Shown here: positions 5,291 through 9,388 of the stretch, piece by piece
How the letters are laid out: every line of letters starts with the position of its first letter
Position numbering within the stretch: position 1 is the stretch's first letter
Origin: DATGFB01 sp032160545
Lineage (GTDB): Bacteria > Actinomycetota > Actinomycetes > Mycobacteriales > Jatrophihabitantaceae
NCBI GenBank assembly: GCA_032160545.1
Contig: JAVHVN010000194.1
Coordinates: 1 to 9,388 of the forward strand
Reading direction: 5' to 3'
DNA: 9,388 bases
Notes under the pieces: model-generated
Seen by the model: the letters and a program-made list of their open reading frames with translations, nothing else
Databases searched by the model: none
Told to the model about the DNA's origin: nothing
Position numbers and translations under genes: made by a program

Positions 5291-6926
5291 GCCGAGCTCC
5301 TGCGAGGCGGACGGCCACCCACGCCGGGACGAGGGCGGCGAGCAGCACCCCGGTGAGCAGTACGCACAGGGCCGCGGTCACGCGGACGTCGCCCAGTTGC
5401 TGGCTGTCGAGCACGGCCACCGCCAGGGTCTGGTTGCCGTACGAGTACAGCAGGCTCGACATCGTCACCTCGTGCAGCGCCGAGATGAACACCAGCGCCC
5501 AGGCCCCGGCCAACGCGGGCGCCATCGCGGGCAGCCACACGCTGCGCGCCGCATGCGCGGGCGTGGCGCCGCTGACCCGGGCGGCCTGCCACTCACCGTG
5601 CGGCAACCGGTCCGCCGCCCCCGACAGCGTGCGGTGCGCGAGCGCCCAGAACTTCGCGAGGTAGGCGAGCAGGATCAGGCCCAGCCCGGCGCCGAACCAC
5701 CGGCCGTACGCGATGAGCAGGCCGACCGCCAGGGTCGAGCCGGGGACGGCGAAGGCGAGCGTCGTCACCGTCGCGAGCAGCCGGGCGCCGCGGCGCCGCT
5801 CCAGAACCGCGACGAGGATGCCGAGCACCGTGAGGAGGGTCGCGGCCAGTGCGGCGAGCCGCAGGCTGTTCCACAGCGCGCCGGCGGTCGCGCTGTCCAG
5901 CGCCGCGCGGAAGTTGTCCAGCGTCCAGTTCGACGGTGTCGCCCGCACGCCGATCGCCCTGGTGACCGACGCGCCGAGCAGGGCGAGCGTCGGCAGCCCC
6001 ACGCTCAGCACGGCGTAGCCCGCGAGCCCGGCCACACCGGCGAGCGTGCCGCCGGACAGCCGCCCGGCGGTCGCCGGGCCGGCGGATTGCCTGGTCCGTT
6101 CCGCGCGCAGCCGCGGCCCGAGCACGAGGTCGGCTGGAAGCAGGATGACGGCGGCGACCACGACGAGGCCGAGCGCGAGCGTGACCGAGTCGAGGAACGC
6201 GTCCGGAGAAGCAGCCAGCGCGAGGTCGGAGTAGATGCGCGTCGTCAGGGTGGCGAAGCCACTCGGGGCTCCGAGCACCTGGGGCACCGCGAAGCTCTCG
6301 AGGGTGGCGACGAAGGTGAGCGCCGCCTCGGCCGCCAGCACCGGAGCCAGCAGCGGGAGGGTGACGCTGCGCAGGGCCGTCCAGCTACCGGCCCCCGATG
6401 CGTGCGCGGCGCGCTCGAGTTGCGGCTGCGCTCGGGTCGCCAGCCCAACGCAGCTGAGCAGGTAGCACAGCGGTACCGCGTCGACGACGAGCACGGCGAC
6501 GATCCCGGCCGGCCCGTGCAGCCCGTCCCAGCGGATCCCGACGAGCTGGTCGGTGAACCCGGCGCGTCCGTACGCCTGGGTCCAGCTGTAGCCCAGGACG
6601 AGCTGCGGGATGACCAGCGGCAGCACGACGAGCAGCCGCAACGCGGTGCGGCCCGGGACGGGCCGGCGCAGCAACAACGCCATCGCGGTGCCGAGCGGCA
6701 CCGCGAGCAGCGGCACGGCGCACGCGAGCAGGAGGCTGTGCGCCGCGGCGGTAGCCACTCCGGGCTGGCGCAGTACTCGGCCGACCGAGGCGCCGCCGTT
6801 CTCGGAGACGACCCGCCCCAGCCGCAACAGCGGCACGACCACGAGCCCGGCGACGGCGGCGACCGCCACCAGCGCGGCGGCGACGGGGCCGGCCCCGCGC
6901 CTGTCGGCCGCGATGATGGTCCGCAC
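5283..6926 (-). CDS. Fused two-module ABC permease (FbpB-like, about 12 membrane segments)
   Basis: Integral membrane channel of the importer. It has 547 residues in two homologous halves of about six membrane segments each, roughly 15-35, 62-88, 97-118, 139-160, 192-212, 246-270, then 296-320, 350-375, 386-408, 414-430, 466-487 and 515-540. Each half has the cytoplasmic EAA loop that docks on the ATPase: ERAAHASGAG followed by LPLL (171-193) and WQAARVSGATPAHAARSVWLP (446-466). Fused permeases of this kind are typical of ferric-iron FbpB, thiamine ThiP and AEP PhnU/V relatives. The GTG start at 6926 lies 6 bases after the binding-protein stop, and the gene overlaps the ATPase start, so all three are one operon. 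The start could be a few codons off; the N-terminal hydrophobic helix begins soon after it. Confidence 0.88.
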   Translation of the reverse strand: MRTIIAADRRGAGPVAAALVAVAAVAGLVVVPLLRLGRVVSENGGASVGRVLRQPGVATAAAHSLLLACAVPLLAVPLGTAMALLLRRPVPGRTALRLLVVLPLVIPQLVLGYSWTQAYGRAGFTDQLVGIRWDGLHGPAGIVAVLVVDAVPLCYLLSCVGLATRAQPQLERAAHASGAGSWTALRSVTLPLLAPVLAAEAALTFVATLESFAVPQVLGAPSGFATLTTRIYSDLALAASPDAFLDSVTLALGLVVVAAVILLPADLVLGPRLRAERTRQSAGPATAGRLSGGTLAGVAGLAGYAVLSVGLPTLALLGASVTRAIGVRATPSNWTLDNFRAALDSATAGALWNSLRLAALAATLLTVLGILVAVLERRRGARLLATVTTLAFAVPGSTLAVGLLIAYGRWFGAGLGLILLAYLAKFWALAHRTLSGAADRLPHGEWQAARVSGATPAHAARSVWLPAMAPALAGAWALVFISALHEVTMSSLLYSYGNQTLAVAVLDSQQLGDVRVTAALCVLLTGVLLAALVPAWVAVRLAGARRA

Positions 6927-6932
6927 TGGCGC

Positions 6933-7931
6933 TCAGCTGCCGAACAGCGCGACGTACTGGGCGAGCAGCCCCTGGTACCCGTCGTAGAGCGAAGGCCAGT
7001 CGGGCGAGACCACCGTGCTGCCGCCGGGCAGTGGCGGCCCGCCGAGGCCCGGCAGCACCGGATAGGTGTCCTGCTGGGCCATGAGCCGCTGCGCGTCGAG
7101 GCCGGCCGCATAGTCGGCGAACCGGGCGGCGAGATCGGCAGGGTGGGTCCTCGCGGTCAGCCCGATCGGTGCGTAGATCGCGATGCCACCCGGGCGCGGC
7201 CACACGACGCTGATCGGCGAGCCCTTGCGCTGGTCGGCGTAGGCGGCATTGGCGAGCGTGACCCCGACCCTGTACGCGCCGGTCTCGACGCCGGTGAGTG
7301 CGGCCGCCGGGGTGTCGACCTGCTGGGCACCGTTCGCGTGCAGGGCCCGGTAGAAGCTCATGCCGTAGCCGGGTACGGACGACAGGTAGCCGAGTGCGCC
7401 CAGGGCGGAGGCGGCGACGCTCGGGCTGGGCAGCGCCACGGCGTTGCGCAGCGACCGGTCCGTCAGCCCGGACCACGACTGCGGTGCGGCGACGCCCTTG
7501 CGCACGGCGAGCACGACGTAGAGCAGGTCGATGCCCGTGTAGTTCGGTGTGCGGTACGCCGCCGGGATGTCGGCTGCGTTCGCGGGCGTCCAGGCCCGTA
7601 GCAGGCGTTGCTTGTCATAGCCGTGCATCGTGAGCGGGTCGCAGGCCCAGATGACGTCCGCGCGGATGCCTCCTGATCGCAGGTCGGCGGCGACCCGAGC
7701 GTTGAGCTGACCCGTCGGTGCGCGGAACACCTGAACGCTCGTGCCGGGGTGGGCGGCCTGGAAGCCCTTGACGACGGCCTGCTCGACGTTCGCGCTCGCA
7801 CACGTGTACAGGACGATCGACTTGGCGCCACCGGAGGCCTTCGTCCCCGAGCCGCTGCTGCAGGCCGTGGCGCACACGCTCACGATGACCGGGACCAGCA
7901 GTGCGGCGATCGCGCTTCGCACGGGATTCAT
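6933..7931 (-). CDS. ABC transporter substrate-binding lipoprotein (SBP_bac_6/FbpA-like)
   Basis: Extracytoplasmic receptor that captures the substrate for the importer. From the ATG at 7931 it has 332 residues: a short basic start (MNPVRS), a hydrophobic stretch and a lipobox-like ATAC with C24 as the probable lipidated cysteine, followed by a Ser/Gly-rich linker. The mature part opens with IVLYTCASANVEQAVVKGF, then RADVIWACDPLTM, YTGIDLLYVVLAV and ISVVWPRPGGIAIY, the pattern of the iron(III)/AEP/thiamine binding-protein superfamily. I see no adjacent-Tyr pair as in classical FbpA, so iron is not established. GGAGAG lies 8 bases before this ATG, whereas an in-frame GTG at 7937 has only 2 bases of spacing, so I chose the ATG. 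It follows the XRE regulator by 37 bp. Confidence 0.86.
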   Translation of the reverse strand: MNPVRSAIAALLVPVIVSVCATACSSGSGTKASGGAKSIVLYTCASANVEQAVVKGFQAAHPGTSVQVFRAPTGQLNARVAADLRSGGIRADVIWACDPLTMHGYDKQRLLRAWTPANAADIPAAYRTPNYTGIDLLYVVLAVRKGVAAPQSWSGLTDRSLRNAVALPSPSVAASALGALGYLSSVPGYGMSFYRALHANGAQQVDTPAAALTGVETGAYRVGVTLANAAYADQRKGSPISVVWPRPGGIAIYAPIGLTARTHPADLAARFADYAAGLDAQRLMAQQDTYPVLPGLGGPPLPGGSTVVSPDWPSLYDGYQGLLAQYVALFGS

Positions 7932-7951
7932 GCGCACTTCTCTCCGAGCGG

Positions 7952-7963
7952 CCGGCCGGCCGG
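7952..7963. repeat. 12-bp perfect palindrome between regulator and binding-protein genes
   Basis: CCGGCCGGCCGG reads the same on both strands and lies in the 37-bp gap between the XRE gene stop (7971-7969) and the binding-protein start. It could fold in the mRNA or be an operator, but GC-only palindromes arise easily in such DNA. Confidence 0.25.
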
Positions 7964-7968
7964 TTTCG

Positions 7969-8397
7969 CTAGCGACTGGTCGTGCCGTCCACTCTGCTGG
8001 TTCTGCTCGTTCTCGCAGGCGGTACGCCTGCGCCGAGGATCAGCGACGCCGGCGAGCCGTCGCCGTCCGGGGGCGCCGGGCGCGCGTGCGCTCGTCGCTC
8101 GAGCGGACGGGTTTCGGGCGGCGGGTCCGGCTCCCATCTGCCGGGATCGTCGGTGAGACCGACGAGGTAGGTCACCGTGCAGTCGAGCGCTCCGGCGAGC
8201 GCGGGGAGTTTGGCGACGTCCAGGCCGGCACCGTGCTCGAGGCTGGACAGCGCTCGGTTCGTGGTGCGGATTCCCGCCCGCCCGAGCCGCGTCACGAGTT
8301 GCTTCTGGGTCAGCCCGAGGTCGCATCGCCGCTGGCGCAGCCGCTGAGTTATCAGCAGCTGGCGCCGCGGCCAGGCCTGGTCGTAACCGACGCTCAC
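7969..8397 (-). CDS. XRE-family helix-turn-helix transcriptional regulator
   Basis: A 142-residue protein. Residues about 15-85 form an XRE/Cro helix-turn-helix domain: LRQRRCDLGLTQKQLVTRLG, then RTTNRALSSLEHGAG, LPALAGALDCTVTYLVGLTDD. After about residue 90 it becomes a Pro/Arg/Ala-rich, probably disordered tail with no recognisable domain. The GTG start at 8397 is preceded by a GGGGGG run 7 bases upstream. As first gene before the ABC importer, 37 bp from the binding-protein gene and on the same strand, it probably regulates that operon and itself. The effector is unknown. The tail length is uncertain in the sense that tail composition resembles translated GC-rich noncoding DNA, but the frame is open and in register with the next gene's leader. 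Confidence 0.8.
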   Translation of the reverse strand: MSVGYDQAWPRRQLLITQRLRQRRCDLGLTQKQLVTRLGRAGIRTTNRALSSLEHGAGLDVAKLPALAGALDCTVTYLVGLTDDPGRWEPDPPPETRPLERRAHARPAPPDGDGSPASLILGAGVPPARTSRTSRVDGTTSR

Positions 8398-8430
8398 GGT
8401 GACGCCCCCCGATGTCCCGCCGTCGGTTTC

Positions 8431-8459
8431 ACTGTTGACTCGTGCCCGGATTCCGTCAA
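8431..8459 (-). promoter_or_regulatory. Weak candidate promoter of the XRE-ABC operon
   Basis: On the minus strand TTGACG (8459-8454) is followed by 17 bases and AACAGT (8436-8431). The -35 is good, the -10 poor (three of six matches). The only reason to consider it is its place 34 bases before the GTG of the regulator. Confidence 0.25.
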
Positions 8460-8493
8460 TGCCGGAACCCCGGATCCGTCGTCGGCATGACGG
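8453..8493. repeat. Imperfect 11-bp inverted repeat between the aldolase operon and the XRE-ABC operon
   Basis: CCGTCAATGCCG (8453-8464) and CGGCATGACGG (8483-8493) pair over 11 bases with one bulged A. It lies downstream of the isomerase-like gene and overlaps the candidate -35 box of the regulator. It could end transcription of the catabolic operon, though no T-run follows, or be an operator for the XRE protein. The rest of the 137-bp spacer (8398-8534) shows nothing else clear. Confidence 0.4.
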
Positions 8494-8534
8494 CGTGGCA
8501 TCGCTGCCAGCGGGTACGGACTCTCAGTGACTGG

Positions 8535-8837
8535 TCACGGCTCGGCGTCCGCAGCCGGCGGCTGCGAACGATCGGGCGCCGCCATGTCCGCCAGCGCGAT
8601 GATCTCGTAGCGCGAGAAGTTGAACACCGGCGCGCGGGCGAGCAGTCGCTCGAAGTGCTCGTGCGAGTCGACCTGGTAGATCCACGCACCGCCGTGCGCC
8701 CCGACGACGTGATAGCGGGCGAGCACCGTGCCTTCCGCCTCGAGGGCCGCGCCGTAGTCCGCCATCCGGCCGATGGCCTGTGCCATCTCCTGCGACAGCA
8801 GGCTCAACTCGAGCCGCCAGAGCACCAGGAACTTCAT
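8535..8837 (-). CDS. Muconolactone delta-isomerase-like small protein
   Basis: A 100-residue protein resembling the muconolactone isomerase family (CatC, about 90-96 residues): a ferredoxin-like fold with MKFLVLWRLE as first strand, a helix around MAQAIGRMADYGAALEAEG, and the conserved end GAWIYQVDSHEHFERLLA then PVFNFSRYEIIALAD. CatC moves the double bond of muconolactone in the ortho (beta-ketoadipate) pathway. Here the neighbour is a meta-cleavage aldolase, so the true substrate may be different; such small proteins often sit in aromatic or steroid clusters without proven activity. The ATG at 8837 has a strong GGAGG 5 bases upstream. The gene starts 20 bp after the aldolase stop on the same strand, so they form an operon. 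The C-terminal AAPDRSQPPAADAEP tail goes beyond the family core. Confidence 0.65.
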   Translation of the reverse strand: MKFLVLWRLELSLLSQEMAQAIGRMADYGAALEAEGTVLARYHVVGAHGGAWIYQVDSHEHFERLLARAPVFNFSRYEIIALADMAAPDRSQPPAADAEP

Positions 8838-8857
8838 CGGGGCCTCCGGCGGGCAGC

Positions 8858-9388
8858 CTACGTCCGCTCAGCGGGCAGCGCAGCCTGTTCCCGCTTCAGC
8901 TCCAGCGCGATGTCGATCAGCTGGTCCTCCTGGCCGCCGACGAGCTTGCGTTCGCCGGCGCGCACCAGGATCTGCGCGCCCGGGACGCCGTAGCGCTCGG
9001 CCTGCCGGTAGGCGTGCTTGAGGAAGCTCGAGTACACGCCGGCGTAGCCCATCATCAGGGCCATCCGGTCGAGCCGGCACTCGTCCGGCATGGCCGGCAG
9101 CACGACGTCCTCGGCCGCGTCGACGATCGAGAAGAAGTCGATGCCGGTGCGCCAGCCGAGCTTGTCGCAGACGCCGACGAACGCCTCGACCGGGGTGTTG
9201 CCCGCGCCGGCTCCGAACCGCCGCGTCGATCCGTCGATCTGCACCGCCCCGGCGCGCGCCGCGAACACCGAGTTCGCCACGGCGAGGTCGAGGTTCTCGT
9301 GGCCATGGAAGCCGATCTGCGCGTCGTCGCCGAGCTCGGCCGCGAGCGCCGACACCCGGTCGGCGACCTGGTCGAGAACCAGTGCGCC
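8858..9388 (-). CDS. 4-hydroxy-2-oxovalerate aldolase, C-terminal part (partial at right edge)
   Basis: Cleaves 4-hydroxy-2-oxoacids such as 4-hydroxy-2-oxovalerate to pyruvate and an aldehyde in the last step of aromatic or steroid meta-cleavage (DmpG/BphI/MhpE/HsaF family). The visible 176 residues begin GALVLDQVADRV at the window edge and include GFHGHENLDLAVANS, whose two His (H28 and H30 of the fragment) match the metal-binding HxH of the TIM barrel. QIDGSTRRFGAGAGNTPVEA follows, then the C-terminal helical communication domain that in the family contacts the partner acetaldehyde dehydrogenase. The N-terminal half with the catalytic residues lies beyond the right edge. The dehydrogenase and hydratase partners would be expected further upstream there. 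The substrate chain length and family member cannot be fixed, so I give no symbol. Confidence 0.9.
   Translation of the reverse strand, partial: GALVLDQVADRVSALAAELGDDAQIGFHGHENLDLAVANSVFAARAGAVQIDGSTRRFGAGAGNTPVEAFVGVCDKLGWRTGIDFFSIVDAAEDVVLPAMPDECRLDRMALMMGYAGVYSSFLKHAYRQAERYGVPGAQILVRAGERKLVGGQEDQLIDIALELKREQAALPAERT

Noticed and set aside
4126..5592. Second minus-strand frame covering the ATPase region
   Set aside because: It is the out-of-phase frame of the ATPase; all Walker and signature motifs are in the other frame (4136-5290).
5241..7601. 786-codon plus-strand open frame opposite the permease and binding protein
   Set aside because: The translation is Arg/Gly/Gln-rich low complexity, whereas the minus strand gives full ABC permease and lipoprotein features.
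1..9388. CRISPR array, tRNA or rRNA, insertion sequence, prophage or toxin-antitoxin module
   Set aside because: I looked for regular direct repeats, cloverleaf-like elements, transposase motifs and small paired genes on both strands and saw none.

Overview
The window is GC-rich, tightly packed bacterial DNA with strong third-position GC bias, GTG starts and short or overlapping gene junctions. Together with an actinobacterial-type [NiFe] hydrogenase this points to a high-GC actinomycete chromosome. I cannot name the genus. I see no rRNA, tRNA, CRISPR array, insertion sequence or plasmid feature.

Layout. (1) 1-2950, minus strand: a hydrogenase operon read right to left, with the small subunit (hhyS-like), the large subunit (hhyL-like), and the first 26 codons of another gene leaving the left edge. 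Both subunits look like group 1h, the high-affinity H2-scavenging 'actinobacterial hydrogenase'. (2) 2951-3212: a divergent control region, more AT-rich than its surroundings, with a good promoter for hhyS, several inverted repeats and a cluster of GGAAT/ATTCC pentamers. (3) 3213-4198, plus strand: hypC (hydrogenase maturation chaperone) overlapping a 255-residue gene that I place in a hydrogenase-associated family of unknown function, probably DUF6390. (4) 4136-8397, minus strand, read right to left: an XRE-type regulator, a lipoprotein substrate-binding protein, a fused two-module ABC permease and an ABC ATPase of the ferric-iron/AEP/thiamine class. The ATPase gene converges on and overlaps the 3' end of the DUF6390-like gene by 63 bp. 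(5) 8535-9388, minus strand: a small muconolactone-isomerase-like protein, preceded by the C-terminal half of a 4-hydroxy-2-oxovalerate aldolase that runs off the right edge. These belong to an aromatic or steroid meta-cleavage pathway.

How it fits together. HypC delivers the Fe(CN)2CO precursor to the hydrogenase large subunit, and the DUF6390-like protein, translationally coupled to HypC, is a candidate accessory factor. The divergent region probably controls both arms. The ABC operon may be an independent uptake system. Iron uptake would suit a hydrogenase neighbour, but the sequence does not prove the substrate. The aldolase operon looks unrelated.

The points most worth a second look are: the hypC start, where the conserved N-terminal Cys is preceded by ATC instead of ATG inside a 9-bp inverted repeat; the repeat-rich divergent promoter; and the His/Cys-rich motifs of the DUF6390-like protein.
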